Part shown: in pieces, positions 41,712-54,311 of the stretch | How positions within the stretch are numbered: the stretch's first letter is position 1 | Layout of the letters: each line of letters begins with the position of its first letter | Notes under the pieces: generated by a model | What the model was told of the DNA's origin: nothing | Database searches by the model: none | What the model saw: the letters and a program-made list of their open reading frames with translations, nothing else | Origin: Leucogyrophana mollusca | Lineage: Eukaryota > Basidiomycota > Agaricomycetes > Boletales | Assembly (NCBI GenBank): GCA_021014945.1 | Contig: MU266337.1 | Coordinates: forward strand, 62,001 to 126,000 | Direction: 5' to 3' | DNA: 64,000 nt | Program-made: the position numbers and the translations under genes

Positions 41712-44700
41712 ATGGCCCTCAACGGCGGCGCACTCAATCTCGGCTACGACAGCGATGACAGCATGCAAGTAGACTCTGAGAACGACCAACTCGATGACCA
41801 GCTCTCTCACAACGACGCCGAACCTGATGCCGACGCCGACGGCGAGGAAGTAGATGAGCCCACCTCTCCGGCTGCTAGTAATGCTGTCGCAGGTCCATCG
41901 TCATATGCTCAGCAAGACTCTGTAAGTCTTAAGCAGGCTTTTTATGTGGCTATATCTAAATCGAGATTGTCATCTGCAAGGATGCAGAAGACACGGTATG
42001 TCGTCCGTCATTTGTCATTGTTCTCTTGTTAGACGATTGCACAGGGCTACGAAGACCTCGCAGAAGACGACGACGACGAAGGCGATGGCTCATACGCCGA
42101 CGACGAATACGGAAAAAAGAAAGCTCCACAGAAGAAAAAGAAGAAATCCCTCCCATCTTCATCGGCTCCTCGGCCCAAAGGTAAACACCATCCTCGTGGC
42201 ATCGTCGTCCTCATGTACGTGCCACTCACTTTGCGATGCACACTTAGCCGCCGTACGCCCCGCGACGTCAGACTCAGACTCAGACTACGGCTCACGCTCC
42301 AAGAAGAAGAAGAAGCCTCGCGTATCGGGCGACGAGATCCGCGTTTCTAGCAGAGGCGGCAAAATACCCAATTATGTCGATGATGTACAAGACCTCGCCA
42401 TACTCTCAGAAGATGAGCTAGAGCCCGGTTACTACATTGATCCCAATGCGCCGATCAAGGAGGAAGACGAGATTGAGGCCGTTTTGAGCCACTGCAGGGA
42501 CGAGGGTCGTGAGGATGATGCCGAGGATCTGTGGTTTGACAACGTCGTAAGTTGGTGTGACAGTCCGCGCGAATTTACAGCTCAACCCGAATGTAGCGCT
42601 TTCACATCAAGTGGAAAAACTTCTCACATCTTCACAATACCGACGAAACATATGAATTCTTGAAGCGCTTCAAGGGCCTCAAGCGTGTAGACAACTACAT
42701 CAAAGCCTACAAGATGTATCAATCGCGCCTCAATGCTCCTGGCCTTTCCCAAGAAGATCGCGAATCTCTTTTACTCGACAAGGAGCGCGAGAAGGAAGAG
42801 CTCGAGACGTACAAGGTTGTCGAACGTATCGTGTCACACAGGGAGAACTCTGAAGACCAAACGGAGTACTTCTGCAAATGGACTGGACTTAACTATGAGC
42901 ACTGCACTTGGGAGGCTCAGGATGAAGTCCGGCCCATTGCTAAGGCAGAAATAGACGCTTACCGCACGCGTGAGGCGGAGGCAAAGTTCCCGTACAAGAG
43001 TGTCCAGTACGCTCGCAACCAGCGCCCCTCGTTTCAGAAGATCGAAAAGGACCCTGATTATATTGCTGCCACCGGTGGCGAGCTCAAGGATTTCCAATTG
43101 ACTGGTCTCAACTGGCTGGCGTATCTCTGGAGCAAGGGTGAGAATGGTATCTTGGCCGATGAGATGGGTCTCGGAAAGGTAGAGTCGTGCTACGTCTACC
43201 AGCAATAAACCACGCTTATCGTTCGTCTGTAGACCGTCCAAACTGTCGCCTTCCTCTCTTATCTTTTCCACGAGATGCACCAATTTGGTCCCTTCCTTGT
43301 CATCGTCCCCCTTTCTACTATCACTGCGTGGCAGTCCCAATTTGCTGCATGGGCGCCTGATATCAACGTCATCACCTACATCGGCACCGCAGCGGCTCGT
43401 GAAGTTATCAGAACATATGAATTCGGCCCATCAAACAAGCGGCTCAAGATGAATGTGCTGCTCACAACATACGAGCTTACGCTAAGGGATGCAAAGGAGC
43501 TTGCGGACATTAAGTGGCAGGCACTCGCCGTTGATGAGGTATGTTCCCCTGACATGCGGCTGTCCCTGTCAGCCCCTTTCCGGAACCGCTAAGTGCTGAT
43601 GATAAATCATATTGATGTAGGCGCATCGCCTGAAGAATTCCGAGAGCCAACTTTACGAGGCGTTGAGATCATTCTCGGCTGCCTCGAAACTGCTGATCAC
43701 TGGTACACCATTGCAGAATAACGTGAAAGGTATGTTCGGTCAAGTTGAAAGGCAACTGTGCAGAAATAACCTCCATAAATCCTTCTTTTAACAGAGCTTT
43801 TGTCACTGATGCACTTTTTGATGCCTGAAAAGTGTACGTCCATCTTTTGTCAGATATCGAAGAAGCTCATTTTTCCTGATCGTAGTCGCTTTGACCAATG
43901 AGTTTGACCTCAATGACGCGGACCACGAGGCGAAGATCAAGGAGCTCCACGAACAGCTGGAATCCCTGATGCTCAGACGCTTGAAGCGCGACGTCCTTAC
44001 ATCTTTGCCTACCAAGAGTGAACGTATCCTGCGGGTGGAGATGAGTGCTTTGCAGACTCATTTCTACAAAAACATCTTGACGAAGGTGAGTTGTGCCGCT
44101 GAACTTGTGCTCAAATATTAATGTTCATTCGAACAGAACTTCCAAGGGCTGATCAAGAGTGCGAATGGGAACAATAACATCAGCTTGCTCAATATCGGTT
44201 GGTATTTTCTTGAGATCGCTTTATTTTGCAATTAACGCCAAGTCTTAGCAATGGAGCTTAAAAAAGCTGCCAACCATCCCTACCTTTTCGATGGTGCCGA
44301 AGTTCGGACTGATATCCCTGAAGAAACACTGAAAGGCCTCGTTATGAACAGCGGAAAGATGGTCCTTCTCGACAAACTTCTTGCTCGCCTGCGACAAGAC
44401 GGTCACCGCGTGTTGATTTTTAGTCAGATGGTTCGCATGCTAGACATCCTCAGCGATTATATGAACCTCCGTGGTTATCAGCACCAGCGCCTTGACGGTA
44501 TGGTGGCGTCGGACGCACGTAAGAAGTCCATCGCACACTTCAATGCCCCTGGATCTCCAGATTTTGCTTTCCTTTTGTCAACGCGTGCTGGTGGACTCGG
44601 TATCAATCTCGAGACTGCGAACACTGTTATCATCTTTGATGTAAGCAGTGCTCCCTGACTTATATTTCGGTACAGCCGCTAAGTTGGCCGTGCAGAGCGA

Positions 44701-46977
44701 CTGGAATCCGCAGAACGATCTGCAGGCGATGGCCCGAGCCCATCGGATTGGCCAGAAATCCCACGTCAGCGTGTATCGCTTCGTGAGCAAGGATACGATG
44801 GAGGAAGATGTCCTTGAACGGGCCAAGAAAAAGATGGTCCTTGAGTATGCCAGTGCGTTCACTTGCTTTATTTAATTGCACCCCAAGCTAACGATTCAAC
44901 CAGTCATTAACCAGATGGACACCTCGCAAGCCCATTTGAGCTCTAAGGGCGAGAAGCTTAAAGAAGCAGTTAAGCCTGACAACTTGAGCAAGGATGAGCT
45001 GACCGCGGTCCTCAAATATGGCGCTCAGAAGATGTAAGTATTTTCTTAGCTTCAGCGGCTCCATCTCCGAATTGGCCACTAATGCGGTGCGCAGGTTCGA
45101 CAAGGATGATTCTCAACAAAACCAGAAGCTGGATGAGATGGACCTTGACGACATTCTAAATCGCGCCGAGGACCACGAGACGATGGCCGCTGGCGGCGAT
45201 GGTGGAACTTCTTTAGGTGGTGAAGGATTCCTTGCACAGTTCGCAGCTGTCAGCGATGTCAAGAACGATATGAGTTGGGAGGACATCATTCCCCTCGATG
45301 AGCGACAGAAGTTCGAGAAGGAGGAAGATCAGCGCAAGGCTGAGGAGCTGGCTGCGCAGGAGCTTAAGGATCGCAAGCGCACGCATGCGCCCGTTTCTTA
45401 CGAGGGCATGGATGTCGATCAACCTGCACCCGCTCCCGCGCCGAAGAAGCCCAAAGCTCCGGGTCCAACGAGGAAGACCGCCAGTCAGAAAGCTATGGAG
45501 CTGAAGGAGCGCGACGTTCGTGTCCTTATTCGTAGCTTGCAGCGCTGGGGAGATATCCGTCAGCGTTATGATGTCATTGTGAGTACCTTCTACGGTAGTC
45601 TATTTGATACTGATTGTCCGCAGGTCAACGAGGCTAAACTCGCAGACAAGCATAGGGGCATGATCATCGACGTTTCTGACGAGATAATCGAAACATGCTC
45701 CAACGCCGTCGAGGAAAACAATACCCAAAAGCGGGAGCGGATAGCCGCCGGCGAGACGCTCACAAACGCCCAGAAAAGCAAGGCCGTTTTGGTCACCTAC
45801 CGCAATGTGGGTAACATCAACGCTGAGACCGTTCTGTCGCGTTACCGTGATCTGCGGATCATGTACAACCACCTCAGCGAGATGACCACGGAAGAACTCT
45901 ACAATTGGCAGATACCTATCGAAAACATCAGACCCACGCTAAATTGGTCTGGTCGTTGGGGACCTCAGGAGGATGCCATGCTTCTTGTTGGCGCTTTCCT
46001 GTATGGCTTCGGTAACTGGGAAGCGATGGCGAAGGATCCGAGACTCGGTTTAGAGGGGAAGTTCTTCCTTGAAGAGGGCAAGAAAGGCGAGGATTCCTCA
46101 ACGCGGCCGATTCCCAATGCCATTCACTTGGTACGGCGAGGTGATTTCCTCCTAGGGATTCTTCGTGAACACGACGAGAAGCTACGTTCGTATGAGAGTT
46201 CCTTGCGGACCAAGGGACAGCTAAAGGTTTCGGCCACTCCTCCCCCGACAGCCGTGGCGTCCTCATCGACCAGCAGTCGAAAACGGCGTGCTGAGAGCGA
46301 AGCCGTTGCATCTGTCGATGACGGCAGCTCAAAGAAACGCAAACGTCGACCCACGCCCACTTTCACCGACTCCGAGTCGTCAGATGAGTGGTACGTTTGG
46401 GGCATTGCTGCGCAAATACACATCACTGATACAACCCACTCACAGCCCGTCGATGGACGAAGCCTCGACGAAGGAGGAGCTGCGTCCTGTCAAGAAGCAG
46501 CTGGTAGGTCTTTCGCTATTTTCCGATCACTGGCTCACTCACTCAACGCTGCCTTCAGAAACAACTCAAGCTTTCGGGCGAAGATATGCCAAGAGATGAT
46601 AAAGTCGCCATTCTAAAGGATTCTCTCGCTGCAATTGGTCGGCGAATAGAGCATGTACTCAACACCAAGCAAGCCGCGGGTGAGGACCGAGAACGGTGGC
46701 GGCGACATCTATGGGCGTAAGTCGCTAGCGATGTTGGTGCTTTCGTTTGTTGACTAAAATAAATTCCAGATTCGTCACTCTCTTTTGGCCCAAGAAAGTC
46801 AGAGCGTCCAAGTTAGAGGAGATCCACGCGAAGATGGTGATGAAGGAAGCCGCTCCGCGCCCGTCATCTGATGCTGCCAGTGCTAGCAAGAAGCCCCGTC
46901 CCACTACAGGCGGTAAAACAAACGGCTCGTTATCTGCATCGACCTCCCTGAAGACGAACGGCAAGTCTCATCGCTGA
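41712..46977 (+). CDS. CHD1: CHD1-type chromodomain helicase, ATP-dependent nucleosome remodeler
   Basis: Spaces nucleosomes in transcribed genes. The acidic, Lys-rich N-terminus is followed by tandem chromodomains: the first includes [21 protein letters not shown] and the second [19 protein letters not shown]. The Snf2 motor has [14 protein letters not shown] (Walker A, split by an intron), VDEAHRLKN (DEAH, also split), [28 protein letters not shown] and ARAHRIGQK. After it comes the SANT-SLIDE region ([20 protein letters not shown], then [20 protein letters not shown]). The C-terminal CHCT/DUF4208 helical domain ([23 protein letters not shown]) is spliced from small exons. The stop is at 46975-46977. 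About 1,430 aa, all motor motifs intact. Confidence 0.95.
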
Positions 46978-47352
46978 GGGTGGCAGTTGCGCATGCAGGA
47001 GCTCTTGGGTCATTCTTCTATTCTTTTGGTTCCTTCTTGTTTTCGTGCTTGTCCTCTTTATTTCTTTGTCGTTGAGTTGCACTATTCCGTACCTCTCGTA
47101 ATCGCGTCTCCTGTATCATTGCCTTGTATTCCATACACCATCCTTTGATACTACTCCGAGTTTGAAGCAATTAATATTGATTCTCTCCCTATATCATCAT
47201 TGAAAGGTTGATAGCAAGCTAATGATACAAATGTGAAACGTCCAAGACGCGCAAATCTCGTCGCCGAATTCATGAAACATCAAAGCTAGATACCAGAGAA
47301 TCATCAGATATAAGTTACGGAAGAGCTCGTGATTGACATACTCATCATCTCG
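46978..47352. other. Convergent 3' flanks, no gene seen
   Basis: T-rich 3' region after CHD1 (about 47015-47200) consistent with polyadenylation signals. No coding feature. Confidence 0.4.
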
Positions 47353-48411
47353 TCATCGCACCTGAAGTCGTATAGCCGATTTCAAGTTGCCAGAGCTCTG
47401 CTTTCGATGGCGGCTGCGTCCAACATCCAAGGTGACACTTGAGTTGCGATCGATCACGACTTCGTGAGCGGACTGTCGAGAATGATTGGTGTGGCGATCG
47501 ATTTGATGTTTCTCAGAGCTTTGAGATATGGCTATAGCAGGCTGCTGCTGCTGTGCCCGGTTCGCTGTCACTGCACATGCGTGTCAAACAAACTGTGGAC
47601 ATTCGGTGGCGCAGACTGTACCTTCCAACAATCTGGCGTCCGCTTCCCGAGTAAAACTCTGAGTTAGAGCAGTGTATCGTTTCACCTGCCAGCTCATCTG
47701 CGAGGCACGAGCGAGGTTTCCCTGAGATACTGCCCATTTCTTTTCCTCCTTGAACCTCCTCCGTTCGCTATCTGCTAATGATGCCCTCGCCCGCAACGCA
47801 GCCACTTCCCTCTCTGTCGGGTTCATGGAATGTTTTGGGTCCAGCGTATCAGAGTTGGAAGAGAGGGATGGCGGTGACTTGTCGACCCTCCACTTCCTTT
47901 CTGCGTCACTTCTTCTGCGTGAGCGTGATTTGCTCGGAGGGACGACTTCATATTCCGTGGTATTGGATTGGAATTTGACGAGACGTTTGCGCTTTGTGGC
48001 GGCGTATACGCTCGCACTGTCGCTCGTCTCGTCCCCGTAAAAGTCATAAAAGTACCCGTCCTCTATAAGCTGCGATAAGACGTCCGTGACCAGAACGCCG
48101 AGGGCGACACCGAGCAAGGTGGTCGCGCACTTGACCACGTCTTGCTCGAGAGCAAACTCGTAGACTAGCTTGATTGCGATGCCGAAGCCGACGACGAACG
48201 CGAGGTCTGCGAACTCCATAAGTGCATAATAGAGCGCGACGCCCTGGACGAGTCCAAGGAGGATAACATCTCCGACTGCAGCTATGACGCTGGGGTCCTC
48301 TATGGAATTATTGGAGAATTTGTCGATGGCAATGCGGGTGCCCAAGCCGAAAAGCAGGGCAGCCGCTGTGGAGAAATACATGAAAGTTAGAGAGACGGGG
48401 CGAGCATTCAA
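47353..48411 (-). CDS. Multi-spanning membrane protein, hypothetical
   Basis: The N-terminal half has about four hydrophobic helices: LTFMYFSTAAALLFGLG, VIAAVGDVILLGLVQGVALY, LAFVVGFGIAIKLVYEFAL and TTLLGVALGVLVTDVLSQLI. After them comes a cytosolic-type basic and Ser-rich region (PSKSRSRRRSDAERKW), then a charged helix with heptad character (REVAALRARASLADSERRRF, then KWAVSQGNLARASQMSW). The first exon would stop soon after LLEG, but a GTACAG...GTGCAG intron joins it in frame to VTANRAQQQQPAIAIS and a tail ending AIRLQVR. About 335 aa. Family not recognised. Confidence 0.7.
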
Positions 48412-48623
48412 AGCGGCATTGTTTGGTGTTCGCAGCTAATAAAATGTGTTTATTTTGAGATGGTTCAATTGCCCTCAGGCTCATCCCACGCGCTCGCGTG
48501 CAAACAACGGAACCAAATCGAAGCCAAAAGGCCCATCGGACGCGCACAATCAATGAAATCGTTACAGATTACAGCAGGCGCAAGGGAAAGCAGGCTAGGA
48601 TACAGCATATCGCCTAATACAAA

Positions 48624-50565
48624 TTAAAACCCATCCTCGTTGTCCACATAGTTGGCCATAGGATCTTCCGTATTCCGGCGGTTCAGACGGTACGCCTCTG
48701 TATATGAAGCAACGTGAAAAAGGCGTCCAATGAAATCGATAAAACAAGCTTACCAAGCTCCTCCTCGGTAACGTCATGCCCACCACTTTCCAGCCCCTTC
48801 TTCTTTTTGCTGAACCGGTCCTCGCCATCTCCCCCTCTGCCCTTGCGCTTCTTTTCCCCGCTCATCGCCGCAGCCAATCGATCCTTATCCAAGGATACAT
48901 CGCCCTCTCCCACGCGCTTTGTTGAGTAATTCTGTTCCACCCTCTCGCGAGGCTTGTCGTCCTTTTCTAGCGAGGCTTCGGGCATAGGATTTGAAGATGA
49001 CGCGAGAAGGTGTTGGGCACTGGACGCCCTGGCTGCCTCAATACCGGCCTCGCCAGCGCAATAGGAGATATGAATATTGGAGTGACAGCATGCATAGCCC
49101 CAGCTCCCGCTTGACAAGTCGTACCACGAGCCCCAAACTTCCGTGTGGTTGTTGATGTAAACTGTAAGCCCCTGTCAGTAGGAGCACCTAGGAGGCGTTG
49201 TGAGAGCGCCTACCATCTTCTGGGTACTTGGATCTCGCTTTTGCGCGTTCCTTGCCCTTGATAACCTGACCTGTCCGCGAGTACTCCACGTAATTTTCAG
49301 TTTGACCTTGAAGGAGCTCTTTCGGTGCCTTCTCGAGGTATTGCTCGCCCCCGTACTTGGAAAGGATGCTGACTTTGGAAACGTCCTTCATCTTCTCTTT
49401 GTTCTCCTTGAACTCCTGGTGTAGCAGTTGACCTTGTGTTGGGTTCGCGTTGAGGTGGACATCGTTACCGCGTGATGAGGCTTGCCAAGCAAAGAGCTGG
49501 AGCTTCTGGACCTCTGGAGCTTCACCAGAGTAGCGGAAGAAATTGTCGCCAGCAAATTTGGCCTACAATAATGACAGCTTTAGCACTGCGGGTCGGTCAC
49601 ATTTAAACGGACGCGTACCTCCTCTGCAGGAACATCTCGCAAAGGAGCATCTCGCATTGAACGAGTCTTGGGATCATAGTAAGCACTCTCTGGGTCCAAG
49701 TTTATAAGGTATTTGGCGGTATCTTCTCGGATACGAAGATTTCGGACAGTAATGCGAGTTTTGGTGTCCAATTTCTGTCCAACTGCGTCAGCAGCGTCCG
49801 CATACTTGTCGTCGTCGGCATCTTCTTCGTCACTTGAACCAAAGTCGGGATCCGCCTCTTTTCCTTCTGCCTTCCCCGCCTTTGCTACTTTGCGCACTGC
49901 AGCAAGATCTGTCGTTGTCTGGTTATCAATTTCCTCTTCTCTGAGCTTTTGTCTCGCCGCTTCTATCGCCTCATATTCCTCGTATATCTTTTTATGCTCG
50001 TTCGTATCATAGCCATTCCATCTATCCCGCTTCGCATCGTAGCCAGATGCCACATCCTGTATTATCTCGTCCGCTTGTATGTCCTGGTTCGTGAACTTGG
50101 CACCCTTCTTCCGTGGTCGCTCGATGCAATCGCGCTTCTTGTGTGTCATAGCACCACAGTTCTCACAAGCGCCTTTGCGGTACTTCTTTGCGGCTGGGCC
50201 AGCTTTCGCACCGCGATCATACCATTCTAGCTTATCCGAAGTGCGGTCGTCTTGTGGCCTACGCTGATGGCTGAGCGAGGGAGCACCAGTGTCCAAGTAC
50301 CATGGCGCCTGGGATATATATTCTGAGGAACAGCATCGGTTTACTGGGCTGAATATAACGAGAACTCTTCACTTACGAGGAATATGAGGATTGATGGGCC
50401 TTCCCTCCTCGTCAAGAGCAGCAGGTGCGGTACCGGCTTTACGGGCAGCGTCAAGGTCTTTCTGACGCCTGAATTCCTCACGCGAGAGTTTTCCAACAGC
50501 TATAAAGAAATTAGAGGCGATACCGTGACTGTAAATATGACAGACTTACCTGAAGACGAAGCCAT
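48624..50565 (-). CDS. SLU7: Pre-mRNA splicing factor Slu7
   Basis: Second-step splicing factor needed for 3' splice-site choice. The start is [20 protein letters not shown], joined over a small first intron (ATG at 50565). Then come [24 protein letters not shown] and the CCHC zinc knuckle [14 protein letters not shown]. The acidic region follows, then [40 protein letters not shown] and [15 protein letters not shown]. The conserved [20 protein letters not shown] is followed by the Lys-rich tail (EKKRKGR, KKKKGLE), and the protein ends NYVDNEDGF. Full length, all Slu7 blocks in order. Confidence 0.95.
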
Positions 50566-51048
50566 CCTTGCAGTCCTTGATCGAAGTTACAAATCTCAGT
50601 CCGAGAGTGAAAGCGACACCGGGACATTGACGACGGTCGAATGTGGAAGGTGGTTCCCACGCCAATTCCCTGTGGTCATACCAGGTCATACCCCTTGGAT
50701 CGTTGTGATGCACAAGTACTGGCAGTTAGCCTATCATGTACTGGAGCAGGATCACCACTGTCGTCGAGTGTAGACTCTCCAGTCAAGTCCACAATGCTCG
50801 CTGATAGCTTTCTAACTGTGCAGGACAAGCGGCCCTGGAGTATTCCAACTCAGTGGTGGAATATCAACTAGAGGTCTACTTAGGTGCGGTCAGCCGCCTC
50901 TAGCTGGGTCTTGTCAGCCTCTCTGCACGAGGCTTGGTATATAAGAGCTCCAGAATCCAACCAAGCCCTCGTCCGCTCCTTCTTTCACGCCCACCATCAT
51001 CTGCTATTTTTGTTCATTCTAGCCACCTACCCTTACACTCTTTTTACG
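50566..51048. promoter_or_regulatory. Bidirectional promoter, SLU7/secreted protein, with TATA box
   Basis: 483 bp between divergent genes. TATATAAG at 50938-50945 is about 105 nt upstream of the secreted protein ATG. No gene seen inside. Confidence 0.5.
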
Positions 51049-52653
51049 ATGCATTCTTTCAACACCGTCCTCTCATTCGCCCTCCTCTTCTCCGCGGCCT
51101 GTGCTGTCCCACTCAACTCCCCCCAGTTTGTCAGCTCTTCATTTTACTGTTATCAATAATTACAAACTACTGACCGTCCTCTGCAGGGTGTCAAGATCCC
51201 AGTTTCCTGCGTCATCGCCGATGTGGCCTATCCAGATCCCTCACACACCCTCTACCTTCTTCGGAAGCGCGGCGTTCTCCCCCCAATAGGCCTCTCAGAG
51301 CACGTCTTCAGTGAACTTCTCGTATGGTGCAACGAATATGGTTCAACATCTGGTCTTCTGCTTGCTCGTCAAACACCTGGGGACTGCTCGGCGGCTGGCG
51401 GTGAAGCTGACACGAGTGCCAGCCCCGCTGCTTCCTCGGACAGCAACGACGCCTCCGCTTCCTCGGAGGGTGACGGCACGTCTGGCAGCGAAGATCCCGG
51501 TCCATCCGCATCTGCTTCCAACGGCGGCCCCGCGGACTCTCCTTCACCTGCCGATGGAGCCTCCTCCCCTTCCGGAGAGTCCGCCCGCCCTTCTACAAGC
51601 AATGCGCCCGCTACAGCTGCCCCGGGAAACACTGGCGACGATTCGGCCTCTCCCGATAATGGTAATGGGGCCGCATCACCAGCGGCAGCTGGTCAAGGTA
51701 CAACCAGCGACGGAGCGGCAAGTCCCAGCAACAACAACGCGGGTGCATCAACCGCTTCACCAGCCGACCAGGGGACCACCTCCAGCAACGCCGCTCCCGG
51801 TTCTGATGGCACTGCTTCAACTGACTCCCCTAACGCACCCCCTGTACAGGATGACGCCGCTTCTGCTTGCCCTGATGGTCAAATACTTGGCACTAGTGGA
51901 CAGGGTCTCATGTCATCCACCGGACTGGGAGGTGCTTTCTGTATCGCAGATTCAAGTGCAACCTCCGAATCTAACAGCGCCGCGCCTGGAATCCTTGCGG
52001 TGGCCCCCGATGTTACATCCGGTGGCCCCGCCGTAAACCTCGACGATGGCGACGCTGGTATCACTTCCGGTCCCGGTGATGGTAACACTCCTCCAGCCGG
52101 TTCTGTTGCCCCAGCGAACGACGGTACCGCCAACGCGACGCCGGCCGACGGTGCCGGAGGCTGTCCTGAAGGCCAGATTCTTGGCACGAGTGGCGAGGGT
52201 GTCTTATCTGGAATGGATGGCGCCGTGTGTGTTGCCGACCCTGGAGCTGCTTCCAGCAATGATGCTCCTGCCGCCGCTTCCAACAACGATGGTACAGCTG
52301 CCCCTACTTCCGCCGAAGACAGTGGCAGCACTGCGGCGTCTTCCGATTCTGCTTCGCCCTCTATTGCTGACAATGGTACGGCTGTTTCGGACAGCGGCAC
52401 TACTCCCGATGGCACTGCTCCAGCTAGTGATGGTACGACTACCGCGGACAATGGCACCGCTCCCGACAGTACTGCACCAGCCAGCGACGGGACCACCACC
52501 GAGACACCAACCAATTCTGCTGATGCGACGCCTGCGGACGGTACCAACACTGATGCAGCCAACCCTTGTCCTGAGGGACAGGCTCTCGACACGACTGGTG
52601 GGGGCGCTGTGCCCGATCCTGGGACAGAGGGTGCTACATGTGTTGCTGCGTAG
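51049..52653 (+). CDS. Secreted Ser/Thr/Ala-rich protein with three Cys-bounded repeats
   Basis: 515 aa from two exons. Exon 1 encodes the signal peptide and start (MHSFNTVLSFALLFSAACAV to SPQF) and exon 2 begins GVKIPVSCVIADVAYP. A short folded N-terminal part (to about residue 120, with a few Cys) is followed by a long low-complexity region rich in Ser, Thr, Ala, Asp, Gly and Pro, a good substrate for O-mannosylation. Embedded are three repeats of about 27 residues starting at Cys 255, 353 and 488: CPDGQILGTSGQG...CIAD, CPEGQILGTSGEG...CVAD and CPEGQALDTTGGG...CVAA, the last at the very C-terminus. No GPI signal or membrane helix. It resembles cell-wall or matrix proteins, but the family is not recognised. 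Confidence 0.82.
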
Positions 52654-52910
52654 TAAATACAGTTGGTTGATTTATGATAATGAAAACAACTACTTGAAGC
52701 AACTATATGCTCTACATATGACGATTGTGCTCCCGAGGCCTCTTGTCAGGAGGTGGGTATGATTGAGGTGACAAACAACACGTAAACAACGCACGCGCCT
52801 GTGGCACTTGGGTGGCCAATCTATTCGATGGTCTGCTCACTCAGAAGCAGCGAGCGTTACACTACCCTAAACGTTCCAAATTCCCAGTACATTCACGGTC
52901 TACTTAAGCC

Positions 52911-54311
52911 ATGGAGACCCATGTTGGTGTTTTGCCAATCGGTAAGTCACTACCAGTACCTTACACGGTGGTTGACTCTAACCTCCACGCAGACGTGATT
53001 GACGCGCTGGCCGCGCAGCTCAACGAAAAATCTTCGCTATCGAATTCATCTCCGGCTCGTTTTCTGAGACTACCGCATCCTCGAACAGGTCAGGCCCTCA
53101 CTTCACCCTGTGGGTTGGAAATTCTCTTGTTGACGAAGTCCAGGCATTGCGTCTCTGTTCCTACCCTATGAACTGAATATGGAGCGCCTCGACAGCTCTT
53201 CGAAGACGAGGTTTTCAATAGCGGAAGTGCAAGCTGTAGCACCCCCGAATGCGCGATCGTGGTTTATTGGAGAAGAAGTGGTGTCAGGTAAGTAGATGCA
53301 CCTGTTGTTGCATCCCATTCAATAATTTATAGCTTGTTAGACGGAAAGCTACTGGTGATGACCCCAGTGGACCCAGTTCTCTTATTGATACCAATATTGC
53401 AAACGCTACAGCCCGTACGTCGATGCAACCATGCACCTACTTAGACAGTTCATCTCACCTTTTATCCACAGACGGATGGCTCGGCGGGGAACTTCAGACC
53501 CGCAGATGACATATTTACAGATGCGGCCGAAAAACTGGCAACCGCATCTCGATCGTCAGCAGCAAAAGACCCATCAACCATATTACTCGAAAGCGATATA
53601 ACTGCGCTGCTATCGTTAGACTGTGTCGAGCACGCTATGAGGCGTATTTGTGAGGTGAAAGGTGAATTTTATGCAGCCTGTCAAAACCATTTGGGAATGC
53701 TTTGAAACTGACTCGAAACTTAGATATCACGCCTGAAATAACAGTCTACCGATTCTCGCCAGAAAAGCTTTTGCAGTACATCCGAGCCAAGGTTGACCGG
53801 TTATCTGCACCTCGGGTTCTCGAGATGTCTCGGAGCCTGATACGCGGCCTTGCGAAAGACGGTCTGATGGAAGATGGGAAAGAGGATCTGCTAGCACGTC
53901 AGCCGTTTTTCTTCGTATGATGGAGCCTACTTTGAACAAACCTTCCATCAGTGGGCCGTATCAGGAGTGCCTGCGATCTCGTTTCGCAGTACGTTCCCCC
54001 TGATGTGCACCAGAGTTTACTGGCGTCGTACGAGTGAGTAACAAGATATTTTTTACGAACTTCGCTCAATTCACACATTTAGATTTACAAAACTCGATGC
54101 ACACCTCAAGGGCGTGCACGACGAGCAGCTTGCCCAGGTAGTAGCAAGCAAGCCGACGAAGGCGAAAGCTGTAAAGGCGACACCATCTACTGAAGAGGGC
54201 GGCAAGAAGCGGAAGAACCAAACGAAGAGCTCACAGGGTGTTGAGAAGCTGAAGAAAGCAAATGTCAACGGAATGTCAAAGCTCTCAAGCTTCTTCAAGA
54301 AAGCCGCTTAG
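52911..54311 (+). CDS. RNH202: Ribonuclease H2 subunit B
   Basis: Accessory subunit of RNase H2, which removes ribonucleotides from DNA and degrades RNA/DNA hybrids. Exon 1 encodes METHVGVLPIG. Next come DVIDALAAQLNEKSSLS and ARFLRLPHPRTGQ. The triple-barrel part includes PPNARSWFIGEEVVSDGKLL, VMTPVDPVFLLIPIL and GNFRPADDIF. The helical part has LLSLDCVEHAMRRICEVK, TPEITVYRFSPEKLLQYIRA and DRLSAPRVLEMSRSL, then SLLASYEFTKLDAHL. The Lys-rich tail ends MSKLSSFFKKAA, where KLSSFF fits a PCNA-binding PIP-like box as in other RNase H2B proteins. About eight exons. Confidence 0.88.
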
